A DNA stretch of 64,000 nucleotides from Methylobacterium sp. 77 (GCF_000372825.1 NZ_KB910516.1:2326011-2390010), one strand, 5' to 3'; positions 17,092-27,171 are shown, numbered from the stretch's first letter. The notes: a model not told the origin generated them from the sequence alone. Translations and numbers: made by a program.

Positions 17092-19242
17092 ATGTCGGTC
17101 GCCACCAGCCTCAATGTCCGCCTTCCGGTCATCATCGTCGGACTGGCGATGGCCAGCACGGCGCTGATGGGCGGCCTGAGCTGGTACTCCGCGCGATCGG
17201 GCCTCACCGAGGCGGTCCAGGAGCGGCTCGAATTCGCCGCCTCCGCCCGGAAGACCGGTCTGGAACTGATCGCCGACCGTGCCGGCGGCGACCTTCTCGC
17301 CACCGCCAACAACAACCAGGTCGCCAGCAATGTCGGTGATCTGATCGAGGCGCTCGATCCGGCGAAGGCCGAGTATGCCGGCCTCGTCCAGGCCTTCACC
17401 GGCCCGGCGACGGCTCAGGAGCGGATGGCGGTGGAGGGCGCGGGCACGATGTATGGCCGGCGCCATGCCAAGGTTCAGGAGGTCGGCCGCAAGCTCTTGG
17501 AACGTCCCGGCTATGCTGACCTGCTCTTCGTCGATGAGGACGGCCGCATCGTCTACACCACCACCAAGGGCGCCGATTTCGCGCATAGCCTGTCTGAACC
17601 GGCGCTCCAGGCGTCGGGCCTCGCCCGGCTCGTCGAGCGTCTGAAGACCGCCGAGCCCGAGACGACGCTGTCCCAGGATTTCGCGGCCTACCCGGCCGAG
17701 GCCGGTCCGTCCGCCTTCTTCGGACGCGCCGTCGCCCGACGCGCCAACGTCGCCATGGGGACGGGTCAGGCCGCCTCGCGGATCGGCTTCGTCGTCCTGC
17801 GCGTCACGCCCGCCCTGTTCGACGCGTCCTTGTCGGAGCGAAACGGCCTGGGCGCCACGGGCCAGGTGATGGCCGTCGGCGCCGACGGCCTGCTGCGCAG
17901 CAACCCGCCGCTGTATGCGGGCCTCAAGGCGGGCATGCCCGCCACGAAGACCGGCCTCGACGCCGAGAGCCTCAAGACCGGCAGACCCTTCGTCTACGGC
18001 AGCGGCGAGACCGCGCGTCTGGCCGCGACCTCCTCGATCTCGGTGCTCGGCGCGCCCTGGACCATCGTCGCCGAACAATCCCAGGATGAGGCGCTGCATT
18101 CCGTCGGAAGCCTGACGAAGTCCTTGACTCTCTCCGCCCTCGCCGTACTCGCGGCCACCGCTATCCTCGGGCTCCTCTTCGCCCGCAGCATCGTTCGGCC
18201 GCTCGGGGCCCTCGCCCGCGCCCTCCAGGCCCTGGCCCGGCGCGAAACCCTCGACGAGGTTCCCGGCAGCCGCCGTGCGGATGAGATCGGCGAGATCGCC
18301 CGCGCCGTCGTCACCATCCGCGACATCTCGCTGGAAGAGGCGGCGCAGCAGCTTCGCACCACCGAGGCCGCCCGCATGCGCGAGGAGACCGAGCGCCGCG
18401 CCCTGCTCCGCGAACTCGCCGATAATTTCGAGCGTTCCGTCGGCAGCATCGTCGATGGCGTGTCGGCCGCCTCGTCGAGCCTCCACGACGCGTCGAACAG
18501 CATGACCAATACGGTGGACGGCACGGTCCGCCGCTCGACCTCCGTCGCGGTCACCGCCCACCAGACCGCCGGCAACGTCAACGCCGTCGCCGCCGCGGCG
18601 GAGGAGCTCGGCGCCACGGTGCAGGAGATCGGCCGTCAGGTCGAGCAGGCCGCCGAGATGTCGCGCTCCGCCGTGGACGAGGCGAGCCGCACCGCCGAGA
18701 CGATGCGGACGCTGTCCGACGCCGCCACGCGGATCGGCGACGTGGTCGGCATGGTCTCGCAGATCGCCTCGCAGACCAACCTTCTCGCCCTCAACGCGAC
18801 CATCGAGGCCGCGCGTGCCGGCGAGGCCGGTCGCGGCTTCGCCGTCGTGGCCGCCGAGGTGAAGAACCTCGCCGAGCAGACCTCCCGTGCCACGGCCGAC
18901 ATCCACCAGCAGGTGGCGGCGATCCAGGGTGCGACCAACGGCGCCTCGGGCGCGATCCAGGGCATCGTCTCGCGGATCGAGAGCATGAGCATGGTCACCG
19001 GCAGCATCGCCGCGGCGGTGGAGGAGCAGAGCCTCACCACCCAGGAGATCGTCCGCAACATGGGGCAGGCTTCGGCCGGGACCGGCGCCATGACCACGGA
19101 TATCGAGGAGGTCGCCCGCTCGGCCGCCGAGGCAGGCACCTCCGCCGGGAAGGTTCTGCGGGCTTCCGAAGACCTTTCGACCCAGTCCGACAGCCTGCGT
19201 TCGGAAGTCGGACAATTTCTCGCGACCGTGCGCGCCGCCTGA
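17092..19242 (+). CDS. Methyl-accepting chemotaxis protein with large periplasmic sensor
   Basis: Chemoreceptor of about 716 aa. TM1 spans roughly residues 10-30, a long periplasmic region of Cache type follows, TM2 sits near residue 345, and then come a HAMP domain ([10 protein letters not shown]) and a methyl-accepting signalling helix. The hairpin tip contains [21 protein letters not shown]. Its ligand is unknown. No che genes adjoin it. The ATG at 17092 is preferred; an upstream ATG at 17050 would add 14 residues. The 230-bp gap before it shows nothing recognisable. Confidence 0.94.
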   Translation: MSVATSLNVRLPVIIVGLAMASTALMGGLSWYSARSGLTEAVQERLEFAASARKTGLELIADRAGGDLLATANNNQVASNVGDLIEALDPAKAEYAGLVQAFTGPATAQERMAVEGAGTMYGRRHAKVQEVGRKLLERPGYADLLFVDEDGRIVYTTTKGADFAHSLSEPALQASGLARLVERLKTAEPETTLSQDFAAYPAEAGPSAFFGRAVARRANVAMGTGQAASRIGFVVLRVTPALFDASLSERNGLGATGQVMAVGADGLLRSNPPLYAGLKAGMPATKTGLDAESLKTGRPFVYGSGETARLAATSSISVLGAPWTIVAEQSQDEALHSVGSLTKSLTLSALAVLAATAILGLLFARSIVRPLGALARALQALARRETLDEVPGSRRADEIGEIARAVVTIRDISLEEAAQQLRTTEAARMREETERRALLRELADNFERSVGSIVDGVSAASSSLHDASNSMTNTVDGTVRRSTSVAVTAHQTAGNVNAVAAAAEELGATVQEIGRQVEQAAEMSRSAVDEASRTAETMRTLSDAATRIGDVVGMVSQIASQTNLLALNATIEAARAGEAGRGFAVVAAEVKNLAEQTSRATADIHQQVAAIQGATNGASGAIQGIVSRIESMSMVTGSIAAAVEEQSLTTQEIVRNMGQASAGTGAMTTDIEEVARSAAEAGTSAGKVLRASEDLSTQSDSLRSEVGQFLATVRAA

Positions 19243-19328
19243 GCCGGCATACGCCTCCCGCGTCGACCGAGGGTTGACGCGGGAGGTCCGGCGCGTCCAA
19301 ACGCGGCCTCATCCCTGGAGGCCAGCCG

Positions 19329-20213
19329 ATGCCGCCGTTGCTCGCCCTGCCCTTCCCCGCCATCGATCCCGTGGCGGTGGCGCTCGGGCCGATCACCATC
19401 AAATGGTACGCCCTGTCCTACATCGTCGGCCTCGTCGGCGGATGGTTCTATGCCCGCCGGCTGGTGGCGGCCGACCGGTACTGGGGCGTCGTGCGCCGCC
19501 CCAGCCTCAACGACATCGATGACCTGATCGTCTGGGTCGCCCTCGGCGTCGTCCTCGGTGGCCGCATCGGCTACGTTCTGTTCTACAACCTGCCGCTCTA
19601 TCTCGACGACCCGCTCGAGATCCTGGCGATCCGCAACGGCGGCATGTCCTTCCACGGCGGCTTTCTCGGCGCCGTGCTGGCGATGGTGCTGTTCGCCCGC
19701 TCGCGGAAACTCTCGCCCTACACCCTGCTCGACCTCGCCGCCGTGGTGGTGCCGATCGGCCTGTTCTTCGGCCGCATCGCCAATTTCGTGAATGGCGAGC
19801 TCTGGGGCCGCATCGCGCCCGATTTCGCCTATGCCATCGTGTTCCCCACCGGCGGCCCGCTGCCGCGGCATCCGAGCCAGCTCTACGAGGCGCTGACGGA
19901 AGGCGCTCTGCTGTTCGTCGTCATGGCGATCGCGGTGCGGAGGTTCGGGTTCCGCAAGCCGGGCCTGCTCGGCGGCATCTTCGTCCTCGGCTACGCCCTG
20001 GCGCGCACATTCTGCGAATTCTTCCGCGAGCCCGACCGGCAACTCGGATACCTGTTCGGCACCGGGGACTGGCGCTATGGCGGCATCACCATGGGGATGC
20101 TGCTCTGCGTGCCCATGGCCCTGATCGGCATCGCCTATATCGTCCTCGCCGCTCGCGGCGCGACACGGCCGCGCCATCCCGTGGAGGAGGTGGCGCGGGC
20201 CGACGCGGCATGA
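19329..20213 (+). CDS. lgt: Lgt, prolipoprotein diacylglyceryl transferase
   Basis: Inner-membrane enzyme that transfers diacylglycerol from phosphatidylglycerol to the lipobox cysteine, the first lipoprotein-modification step. Signature stretches are FHGGFLGAV and GRIANFVNGELWGR, with the conserved HPSQLYEALTEG later. Seven membrane segments are apparent in 294 aa. A strong GGAGG-type site precedes the ATG. The stop overlaps the next start (ATGA), a conserved pairing with the methyltransferase in this group. Confidence 0.96.
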   Translation: MPPLLALPFPAIDPVAVALGPITIKWYALSYIVGLVGGWFYARRLVAADRYWGVVRRPSLNDIDDLIVWVALGVVLGGRIGYVLFYNLPLYLDDPLEILAIRNGGMSFHGGFLGAVLAMVLFARSRKLSPYTLLDLAAVVVPIGLFFGRIANFVNGELWGRIAPDFAYAIVFPTGGPLPRHPSQLYEALTEGALLFVVMAIAVRRFGFRKPGLLGGIFVLGYALARTFCEFFREPDRQLGYLFGTGDWRYGGITMGMLLCVPMALIGIAYIVLAARGATRPRHPVEEVARADAA

Positions 20214-21349
20214 CCACGCCGCTCTTCGCCGAGATCCGCGACGAGATCGTCGAATCGGGCCCGATCGGCATCGCCCGCTACATGGCGCTCTGCCTCGGCC
20301 ATCCTTTCCATGGCTATTACCGCACCCGCGATCCCCTCGGCGCGCGCGGCGATTTCATCACCGCGCCCGAGATCAGCCAGATGTTCGGGGAGCTGATCGG
20401 GATCTGGATCGCCGCCACTTGGGCTTCGTCGGATTGGGCTTCGTCGGATCGGGCCTCGACGGCCGCCCCCGGACCTCTCGTCCTGGCGGAACTCGGCCCC
20501 GGCCGCGGCACGCTGATGGCGGATGCCCTGCGTGCCCTGGCGCGGGCTGCGCCGGACCTGAGGCCGAGCCTCCACCTCGTCGAGACCAGTCCCGTCCTGC
20601 GGGCCGAGCAGGCATCCCGCCTCGCGGCAACGACCCCGAATGGCTCGGCGACGGTTTCCGTGACTTGGCACGACGGGATCGAGACGCTGCCCGACGGGCC
20701 GATGATCGTCATCGCCAACGAGTTCTTCGACGCCCTCCCGGTGCGCCAGTTCCAGCGGACGGAGCGCGGCTGGTGCGAGCGCCTCATCGGCCTATCACCG
20801 GATGGTGGCCGCCTCGCCTTCGGTCTCGCCGCCGAACCCGACAGGGAGATCGCGGCCGAGGCACCGGTCGGCGTCGTCATGACGGTGCCGGGACCGGCCC
20901 TCGATCTCGTGCGGGCCCTGAGCCGCCGGATCGTCGCCCAGGGCGGCGCCCTGCTCGCCGTGGATTACGGCCATGTCCGTCCCGGCTTCGGCGATACGCT
21001 CCAGGCGGTGTCGGCGCATCGCTTCACCGATCCGCTGCTCGCGCCCGGCGAGGCGGATCTCACGACCCATGTCGATTTCGCCGCCCTCGCGCGCGCCGCC
21101 TCGGCCGAGGGCGCCCGCGTCGACGGTCCGCTCGAACAGGCCGCGTTCCTGGTCAATCTCGGCCTGAATCAGCGCGCCGACCGGCTCAAGCGCGCCGCCA
21201 CGCCGGAACAGGCGGAGGCGGTCGACGTGGCTCTCGCCCGCCTCACGGCGTCCGGACGGCGTGGGATGGGCAGCCTGTTCAAGGCGGTCGGGATCGCCGA
21301 TCCGAGACTTCCGCTCCTCGCCGGCTTCGTTCCGTCCGGCTCTGCGTAG
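20210..21349 (+). CDS. MidA/NDUFAF7-type SAM-dependent methyltransferase
   Basis: DUF185/COG1565 class I methyltransferase of 379 aa. Motifs are GDFITAPEISQMFGELIG, the SAM loop LAELGPGRGTLMADALRA, ANEFFDALPVRQF and LLAVDYGH. Mitochondrial NDUFAF7 methylates an arginine of a complex I subunit; a similar role is possible but unproven here. It overlaps lgt by 4 nt. A 15-bp tandem duplication within it (20420-20449) encodes a short WASSD repeat between the substrate and SAM motifs. Confidence 0.9.
   Translation: MTTPLFAEIRDEIVESGPIGIARYMALCLGHPFHGYYRTRDPLGARGDFITAPEISQMFGELIGIWIAATWASSDWASSDRASTAAPGPLVLAELGPGRGTLMADALRALARAAPDLRPSLHLVETSPVLRAEQASRLAATTPNGSATVSVTWHDGIETLPDGPMIVIANEFFDALPVRQFQRTERGWCERLIGLSPDGGRLAFGLAAEPDREIAAEAPVGVVMTVPGPALDLVRALSRRIVAQGGALLAVDYGHVRPGFGDTLQAVSAHRFTDPLLAPGEADLTTHVDFAALARAASAEGARVDGPLEQAAFLVNLGLNQRADRLKRAATPEQAEAVDVALARLTASGRRGMGSLFKAVGIADPRLPLLAGFVPSGSA
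20420..20464 (+). repeat. 15-bp in-frame tandem repeat in the methyltransferase gene
   Basis: TGGGCTTCGTCGGAT occurs twice exactly (20420-20434, 20435-20449) and a third degenerate unit follows to 20464. It encodes WASSD-WASSD-RASTA and keeps frame. It is probably replication slippage in a surface loop. Confidence 0.85.
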
Positions 21350-21456
21350 TCATCGCGCCCCTGGGCGGTGCCGTCGCGGGATTTGCCGTGATGATGCCTG
21401 ACGCATAAGAACATTCGCCAGCAACCACCGATTGGCGACCGAGCGAGGGTACGGGC

Positions 21457-21780
21457 ATGAACGTTGTCGATCTCGACAGGGAGACGATCAAACAGGGTCT
21501 CGATGCCGGCTCGATCCTGCTCATCGACGTGCGTGAGCCGCATGAATTCGCGGCCGGTCACATTCCCGGCTCCGTCACCCACCCGCTATCGACCTTCGAC
21601 ACCCGCGCTCTGTCGGCCTTGATCTCGGAGGACGGGCGCCGTCCGGTCTTCTCCTGCGCCGCCGGCGTGCGCTCGGTCCACGCTCTGGCCGCCGCGCAAT
21701 CCGCCGGGCTTTCCGTCGAGGAGCATTACGTCGGCGGATTCAAGGACTGGTATTCCGCCGGGGAAACCGTCGAATCCTGA
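21457..21780 (+). CDS. Single-domain rhodanese-like protein
   Basis: 107-aa cytoplasmic sulfurtransferase fold. The N-terminal DVREPHEFAAGHIPGS motif is typical of rhodaneses. The active-site loop reads FSCAAGVRSVHAL, with the catalytic cysteine near residue 68. The sulfur acceptor is unknown. GAGGG lies upstream of the ATG. It stands alone between the lgt/methyltransferase pair and the efflux genes. Confidence 0.92.
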   Translation: MNVVDLDRETIKQGLDAGSILLIDVREPHEFAAGHIPGSVTHPLSTFDTRALSALISEDGRRPVFSCAAGVRSVHALAAAQSAGLSVEEHYVGGFKDWYSAGETVES

Positions 21781-21923
21781 ACCCCGGCCGTCCGGAGCGT
21801 GCCCGATCCGAGGGGCTCGCCTGTATTCCACCCCTCAATCCCATCGATCCTCGGGCGATGTGCGGCAACGCACGACATCACGGGAACGGTGCCTTTAGCT
21901 CGCAGGGCGCAGGGAAAAGCATC

Positions 21924-23072
21924 ATGATCAAGCGTCCGCTCACCGGATGGTCGTCCGCGATCGTCCTGTCTGCCGTGTTTCTGGCCGTCGCATCTCCGGT
22001 TTCCGCCCAGGCGCCCGGCGGGCCGCCCCCCAAGGTGACCACGGCCAAGCCGGTGGTGCGGGAAATCGTCGAGACCGACGTCTATACGGGCCGGTTCGAC
22101 CCCGTGGAGATCGTCGACGTCCGCGCGCGCGTCACCGGCTATCTCGAGAAGGTCAATTTCGTCGACGGCGCCACGGTGAAGAAGGGCGACCTGCTCTTCG
22201 TCATCGATCGCCGGCCCTACAAGGCCTCTCTCGACCAGGCCAAGGCCGCACTCACCTCCGCGCAGGCCGGCCTGAACTTCTCGCAGACCGATCTCGAGCG
22301 CGCGCAGACCCTGAGCCGTTCGGGCAACATCTCGGAACAGGTGACCGATCAGCGCCGGCAGGCGTCGCAGACCGCCCAGGCCAATGTCGACAGCGCCGAC
22401 GCGCAGTTGCGCCAGGCCCAGCTCAACTACGACTTCACCGAAGTCCGGGCCCCGATCTCGGGCCGCATCAGCCAGCGCCTCGTCACCGAGGGCAACATCG
22501 TCATCACCGACCAGACCCAGCTGACGACCATCGTCTCCCTCGACCCGATCTATTTCGGCTTCACCGTCGATGAGCGGTCGTTCCTGAAATATCAGGGCTC
22601 GCTCGGGATCGGCATGGGCCAGACCCAGAAGGGCAAGGGCGTTCCGATCCTGATCGCGCTCACCAATGAGGCCAAGCCGACCCGCAAGGGCGTCCTCGAC
22701 TTCGTCGATAACCGAGTCGACAACGCCACCGGCACGGTGCTGCTGCGCGCCACCGTCGAGAACCCGGACGGCTTCATCAAGCCGGGCCTGTTCGGCATCG
22801 TCTCGCTTCCGGCGACGAAGCCCTTCCAGGGCATCCTCCTTCCCGACGACGCCATCTCGGCCAATCAGGACAAGCGCATCGTCTACGTCGTCGCCGACGA
22901 CGGCTCGGTGAGCACCCGCGACGTGAAGCTCGGCCCTAAGGTCGATGGCTACCGCGTGATCCGCGAAGGCCTGAAGGGCGACGAGAACGTGGTCGTCAAC
23001 GGCCTCTCGCGCGTCCGCCCCGGCGCCAAGGTGACGGCCGAGGCGACCACGCTTCCGCCGAGCCGCACCTGA
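21924..23072 (+). CDS. RND efflux periplasmic adaptor (AcrA/MexA type)
   Basis: Membrane-fusion protein of an RND tripartite pump, 382 aa. A cleavable signal region ends near PVSAQAPGG. Then come a barrel-sandwich/lipoyl region (DVRARVTGYLEKVNFVDGATV), an alpha hairpin (residues about 90-165) and a beta-barrel region. There is no lipobox cysteine at the signal end, so it may be anchored by its signal sequence or be soluble. The pump gene follows after 137 nt, which contain a GC-rich hairpin-prone stretch (about 23098-23138). No TolC-like gene or repressor is adjacent. Confidence 0.93.
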   Translation: MIKRPLTGWSSAIVLSAVFLAVASPVSAQAPGGPPPKVTTAKPVVREIVETDVYTGRFDPVEIVDVRARVTGYLEKVNFVDGATVKKGDLLFVIDRRPYKASLDQAKAALTSAQAGLNFSQTDLERAQTLSRSGNISEQVTDQRRQASQTAQANVDSADAQLRQAQLNYDFTEVRAPISGRISQRLVTEGNIVITDQTQLTTIVSLDPIYFGFTVDERSFLKYQGSLGIGMGQTQKGKGVPILIALTNEAKPTRKGVLDFVDNRVDNATGTVLLRATVENPDGFIKPGLFGIVSLPATKPFQGILLPDDAISANQDKRIVYVVADDGSVSTRDVKLGPKVDGYRVIREGLKGDENVVVNGLSRVRPGAKVTAEATTLPPSRT

Positions 23073-23209
23073 CGCGCGACGCATTTCAAGACCGGCCCCG
23101 CCAGCGCCGCTCCCCGTCGAGGGGGGCTTCCGGCGGGTCCGTGACGGCGAACGAAGAAACATTCCCGCAGAGGTGGCCACGGGCTCCTCAGCGGCGAGAG
23201 GTTTGACCG

Positions 23210-26200
23210 ATGCGCTTTGCCCACTTCTTCGTCGATCGGCCGATCTTCGCATCGGTGACGTCGATCATCTTCCTGATCCTCGGCTACGTCTCCTACGAGT
23301 CGCTGCCCGTGGCGCAATATCCAGAGATCGTGCCGCCGACCGTGGTCGTGCGCGCCTCCTATCCGGGCGCCAATGCCGAGACCGTGGCGGCGACGATCGC
23401 GACCCCGATCGAGCAGGAGGTGAACGGCGTCGACAACATGCTCTACATGACGTCGTTGTCGACCAACGACGGCAACATGCAGCTGACCGTCACCTTCAAG
23501 GTCGGCACCAACCTCGATATCGCCAACGTGCTGGTGCAGAATCGGCTGTCGGTGGCGCAGCCGCGCCTGCCGCCCGACGTGCGCAACCTCGGCGTGACCG
23601 TGCGGAAATCCTCGCCCGATCTGATGATGGTCGTGCACCTGCTGTCGCCCGACAACACCTACGACCAGAACTACCTCTCCAACTACATCTACCTGCGCAT
23701 CCGTGACGAGCTGCTGCGCCTCGACGGCGTCGGCGACATCACCGTGTTCGGCGGCAGCGAGTACGCCCTGCGCATCTGGCTCGATCCGAACAAGCTCGCC
23801 GCCTACGGGCTCTCGACCACCGACGTGATCTCGGCTCTGCAGGAGCAGAACGTCCAGGTCGCCTCCGGCGCCCTCGGCGCGCCCCCGGCGCCCAAGGACA
23901 ACGCGTTCCAACTCGTGGTCCAGTCCCAGGGCCGCTTCCAGACGCCCGAGGAATTCACCGAGGTCATCGTCAAGGCCAGCGACGGCCGACTGGTGCGGGT
24001 GAAGGACATCGCCCGCGTCGAGATGGGGCAGAAGGACTACACCACCCAGTCGTTCCTCAACTCCACCCCCGCCGTCGGCGTCGGCGTGTTCCAGCGCCCC
24101 GGCACCAATGCGCTCGAGGCCGCCACGCAGGTGCGGGCGACCATGGAGACGATCAAGAAGAACTTCCCGCCGGGGGTCCAGTACCGGATCGCCTACAATC
24201 CGACCGAGTTCATCGAGGAATCTGTCCACGAGGTCTACAAGACCCTGTTCGAGGCCGTGGGCCTCGTGGTCATCGTGGTGCTTGTCTTCCTGCAGAGCTG
24301 GCGGACCGCGCTGATCCCGGTGATCGCGATCCCGGTCTCGCTGATCGGCACCTTCGCGGCGATGGAGGCCTTCGGCTTCTCGATCAACAACCTCACCCTG
24401 TTCGGGCTGGTGCTCGCCATCGGCATCGTCGTCGACGACGCGATCGTCGTGGTGGAGAATGTCGAGCGCAACATGGCCGAAGGGCTCTCGCCCGGAGACG
24501 CCGCGCACAAGACCATGGACGAGGTCGGCGGCGCGGTGCTCGCCATCGCGCTCGTCCTGTCGGCGGTGTTCATTCCGACCGCCTTCATTCCCGGCATTTC
24601 GGGGCAGTTCTACAAGCAGTTCGCGCTGACCATCGCGGCCTCGACCATCATCTCGATGTTCAATTCGCTGACGCTGTCGCCCGCCCTCTGCAAGCTGCTG
24701 CTCAGGCCGCATCACGAGCATGCCAAGCCGAAATTCTTCCTGACCCGGTTCATCGCCTGGTGCGCCCATCTGTTCAATCGCGGCTTCGAGAAGCTCTCGA
24801 ACGGCTATGCGGCGACGATCGGCTTCCTGACCGGCCGCATGATCGGCCTGCTCGGCATGATGGTCGTCTATGCGGCGATCATCGCCGGAACGCTGCACGT
24901 GGCGACGACGACGCCGACGGGCTTCATCCCGCAGCAGGACCAGGGCTACCTAATCGGCGTCGTCCAGCTGCCGGCCGGCTCGGCGCTGGAGCGGACCACC
25001 GCCGTGGTGCGGCGTGCCGCCGACATGGCCCTCAAGGTCGATGGCGTCGCCGATGCCGTCATCATCTCGGGCTTCGACGGCGCGACCTTCACCAACACCA
25101 CCAATGGCGCCGTGATGTTCCTGGTCCTGAAGGGAGCCAAGGAGCGCGCGACCACCGGCCGGACGGCGGCGGCGATCACCGGCGACGTGTTCAAGGCCAC
25201 CGCCTCGATCCAGGAAGCGCGTGTCCTGTTCATCCCGCCGCCTCCGGTCCGCGGCCTCGGCACGGGCGGCGGCTTCAAGATGCAGATCGAGAGCCGTCAG
25301 AACTCGGCCATCGGCCCGCTGCTCGCGGCCGCCAACGAGGTTCTCGGACAGGCCAATCAGAGCAAGGACGTCCAGCGCGTCTTCACCACCTTCGGCAACG
25401 ACACGCCTCAGCTCTTCATCGACATCGACCGCACGATGGCGCGGATGCTGAACGTGCCGCTGGCCTCGGTCTTCGCGACGCTGCAGACCAATCTCGGCGG
25501 CGCCTACGTCAACGACTTCAACACCTTCGGCCGCATCTACCAGGTCCGTGCGCAGGCCGATGCCGCCTTCCGTCTGGAGAAGCGTGACATCGAGCAGCTC
25601 AAGGTCCGCTCCTCTACCGGTGCCCTGGTGCCGATGGGAACGCTGGCCTCGATCCGCGAGATCACCGGCCCGCAGATCGTGCAGCGGTTCAACCTGTTCT
25701 ACTCGGTCCCGATCCAGGGCGATGCCAAGCCCGGCGTGTCGACCGGCCAGGCCCTCGAAGCCATGGAGAAGATCGCCCAGTCGCTGCCCGAGGGCTACGC
25801 CTACGACTGGACCGAGATCGCCTTCCAGCAGAAGGCGACGGGCAATACCGCGATCTACGTTTTCGGTCTCGGCGTGCTCCTCGTCTTCCTGGTGCTGGCG
25901 GCTCAGTACGAGTCCTGGGCGCTGCCCCTGGCGATCATCCTCGTGGTTCCGACGGGGGTGCTCTCGGCCCTCGGCGCGGTCCAGTTCCGGGGACAGGACA
26001 ACAACATCCTGACCCAGATCGGGTTGATCGTGCTCATCGGCCTCGCCGCCAAGAACGCGATCCTGATCGTGGAATTCGCCCACCAACTCGAAGAGACGGA
26101 GAAGAAGGGGCCGGTCGCCGCCGCGGTGGAAGCCTGCCGCCTGCGTCTGCGCCCGATCCTGATGACGGCCTTCGCCTTCATCCTCGGTACCGTGCCCCTC

Positions 26201-26419
26201 GTCATCGCCACCGGCCCCGGCGCCGAGATGCGTCAGGCCCTCGGCACGGCGGTGTGTTTCGGGATGATCGGCGCGACCTTCTTCGGTCTGTTCCTGACGC
26301 CGGTCTTCTACGTGGCGATCCGCAGGATCCTGATCTGGGTCGCGCGCAAGCGCGGCAAGGATCCGCACGATACGACACCCGACACGCACGATCCCCACGC
26401 CACGCCGACACATGCGTGA
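23210..26419 (+). CDS. RND multidrug efflux permease, HAE1 family (AcrB/MexB type)
   Basis: Proton-driven inner-membrane exporter of 1069 aa that pairs with the adaptor upstream. It opens with the typical FFVDRPIFASVTSII helix. The paired TM4 aspartates of the proton relay are in GIVVDDAIVVVENVER. The second-half motif GLAAKNAILIVEFAHQLEE carries the relay lysine. The two large periplasmic loops are complete. Substrates cannot be inferred. A strong GC hairpin follows the stop. Confidence 0.96.
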   Translation: MRFAHFFVDRPIFASVTSIIFLILGYVSYESLPVAQYPEIVPPTVVVRASYPGANAETVAATIATPIEQEVNGVDNMLYMTSLSTNDGNMQLTVTFKVGTNLDIANVLVQNRLSVAQPRLPPDVRNLGVTVRKSSPDLMMVVHLLSPDNTYDQNYLSNYIYLRIRDELLRLDGVGDITVFGGSEYALRIWLDPNKLAAYGLSTTDVISALQEQNVQVASGALGAPPAPKDNAFQLVVQSQGRFQTPEEFTEVIVKASDGRLVRVKDIARVEMGQKDYTTQSFLNSTPAVGVGVFQRPGTNALEAATQVRATMETIKKNFPPGVQYRIAYNPTEFIEESVHEVYKTLFEAVGLVVIVVLVFLQSWRTALIPVIAIPVSLIGTFAAMEAFGFSINNLTLFGLVLAIGIVVDDAIVVVENVERNMAEGLSPGDAAHKTMDEVGGAVLAIALVLSAVFIPTAFIPGISGQFYKQFALTIAASTIISMFNSLTLSPALCKLLLRPHHEHAKPKFFLTRFIAWCAHLFNRGFEKLSNGYAATIGFLTGRMIGLLGMMVVYAAIIAGTLHVATTTPTGFIPQQDQGYLIGVVQLPAGSALERTTAVVRRAADMALKVDGVADAVIISGFDGATFTNTTNGAVMFLVLKGAKERATTGRTAAAITGDVFKATASIQEARVLFIPPPPVRGLGTGGGFKMQIESRQNSAIGPLLAAANEVLGQANQSKDVQRVFTTFGNDTPQLFIDIDRTMARMLNVPLASVFATLQTNLGGAYVNDFNTFGRIYQVRAQADAAFRLEKRDIEQLKVRSSTGALVPMGTLASIREITGPQIVQRFNLFYSVPIQGDAKPGVSTGQALEAMEKIAQSLPEGYAYDWTEIAFQQKATGNTAIYVFGLGVLLVFLVLAAQYESWALPLAIILVVPTGVLSALGAVQFRGQDNNILTQIGLIVLIGLAAKNAILIVEFAHQLEETEKKGPVAAAVEACRLRLRPILMTAFAFILGTVPLVIATGPGAEMRQALGTAVCFGMIGATFFGLFLTPVFYVAIRRILIWVARKRGKDPHDTTPDTHDPHATPTHA

Positions 26420-26426
26420 GACAACG

Positions 26427-26458
26427 GGCTCCGGCACGCGCGACGGCGTGCCGGAGCC
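26427..26458. terminator. Hairpin after RND pump gene
   Basis: A perfect 13-bp stem, GGCTCCGGCACGC pairing with GCGTGCCGGAGCC, with a 6-nt loop, begins 8 nt after the pump stop codon. There is no U-run, so termination may be inefficient or factor-assisted. Confidence 0.65.
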
Positions 26459-26520
26459 ACGCAAAAGGGGTTGCGCATGGGGGACCGTGAAGCTAAGACC
26501 CCTCAGCCCTTCACGGGGCG

Positions 26521-26597
26521 TCGGAACGTAGCGCAGCCCCGTCGGCGCACTGGTCCTCGGACCGGGTGTCGGGTCTGATCCCTACGGTTTCGGTGAA
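26521..26597 (+). pseudogene. Decayed tRNA copy (tRNA-Pro-like)
   Basis: This 77-nt stretch aligns with the intact tRNA-Pro starting 95 nt downstream. Shared blocks are CGGA, TAGCGCAGCCC, GCGCAC and GGAC-GGG-GTCG, and the spacing is similar. The acceptor stem no longer pairs, the anticodon arm has an even loop (CTGGT/ACCGG around six bases), and no CCA is present. It looks like a degenerate tandem duplicate rather than a functional tRNA. Confidence 0.6.
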
Positions 26598-26615
26598 ATT
26601 CGGAGCGGGTTTCGA

Positions 26616-26692
26616 CGGAGTATAGCGCAGCCCGGTAGCGCACCTGTCTGGGGGACAGGGGGTCGCAGGTTCAAGTCCTGCTACTCCGACCA
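26616..26692 (+). tRNA. tRNA-Pro (anticodon GGG)
   Basis: 77-nt cloverleaf with encoded CCA. The acceptor stem CGGAGTA pairs with TACTCCG; the discriminator A and CCA follow. The anticodon stem CCTGT/ACAGG encloses the loop CTGGGGG, whose anticodon is GGG. The T arm contains GGTTCAAGTCC. It reads CCC and CCU proline codons. A rho-independent terminator lies about 50 bp downstream. Confidence 0.96.
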
Positions 26693-26744
26693 ATAAAACG
26701 CAGTGACGTCGGCTCGAGGGCCGGTATCCACCGCTCTGACGTTC

Positions 26745-26774
26745 AAGGCCGGGGTGTGCCACCCCGGCCTTTTT
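26745..26774 (+). terminator. Intrinsic terminator of tRNA-Pro
   Basis: AAGGCCGGGGTG pairs with CACCCCGGCCTT over a 3-nt loop and is followed by TTTT. The stretch 26775-26913 beyond it shows no gene. Confidence 0.9.
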
Positions 26775-26913
26775 CGTGTCCGGTCGATAAGGTGGTTTGC
26801 CGCCGGCTCCATGAGGATCGGCGTTCGGCCATCATGTGACTGGGAAGCGCCTCTGTTCCGGTCGGAGCCGTCGCGCCGCCGTGGCTGGCGCGAGCCCGGC
26901 AGGCGGCGCGGCC

Positions 26914-27171
26914 TCAGGCCGTTGCCGCCATGCTGAACGTCGCGCCGATGGTTTCGTCACCGCGCCAGACCACGCGGCAGACTTCCATCCCCGCCATGCA
27001 GGCCGAATGCAGGATGAAGGTGTCGGGGACCAAGGCCGTTTCCGGAAGGGTGACCCGAACACCCGACGCCGAGATGTCATAGACGATGCACGGAAGCGTC
27101 GTGTGTTCATCGATGGCAATGAGACCGGCCTCGTCCTTGCGCCGCCTCTCATCAATCCGACGCTCGCTCAT
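26914..27171 (-). CDS. PilZ-domain protein
   Basis: 85-aa single PilZ domain. The N-terminal basic motif RRIDERRRKDE and the later DISASGVRV correspond to the RxxxR and D/NxSxxG elements that bind cyclic di-GMP. A strand-rich remainder completes the barrel. No effector domain is attached, so it may act as a small c-di-GMP adaptor; its target is unknown. The 212-bp gap between it and spoVR shows no gene. Confidence 0.88.
   Translation of the reverse strand: MSERRIDERRRKDEAGLIAIDEHTTLPCIVYDISASGVRVTLPETALVPDTFILHSACMAGMEVCRVVWRGDETIGATFSMAATA

Noticed and set aside
26511..26762. Minus-strand ORF with GVAGLEPATPC-like sequence
   Set aside because: It is antisense to tRNA-Pro and its decayed copy. 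This string is a well-known artefact of translating across tRNA genes, not a protein.
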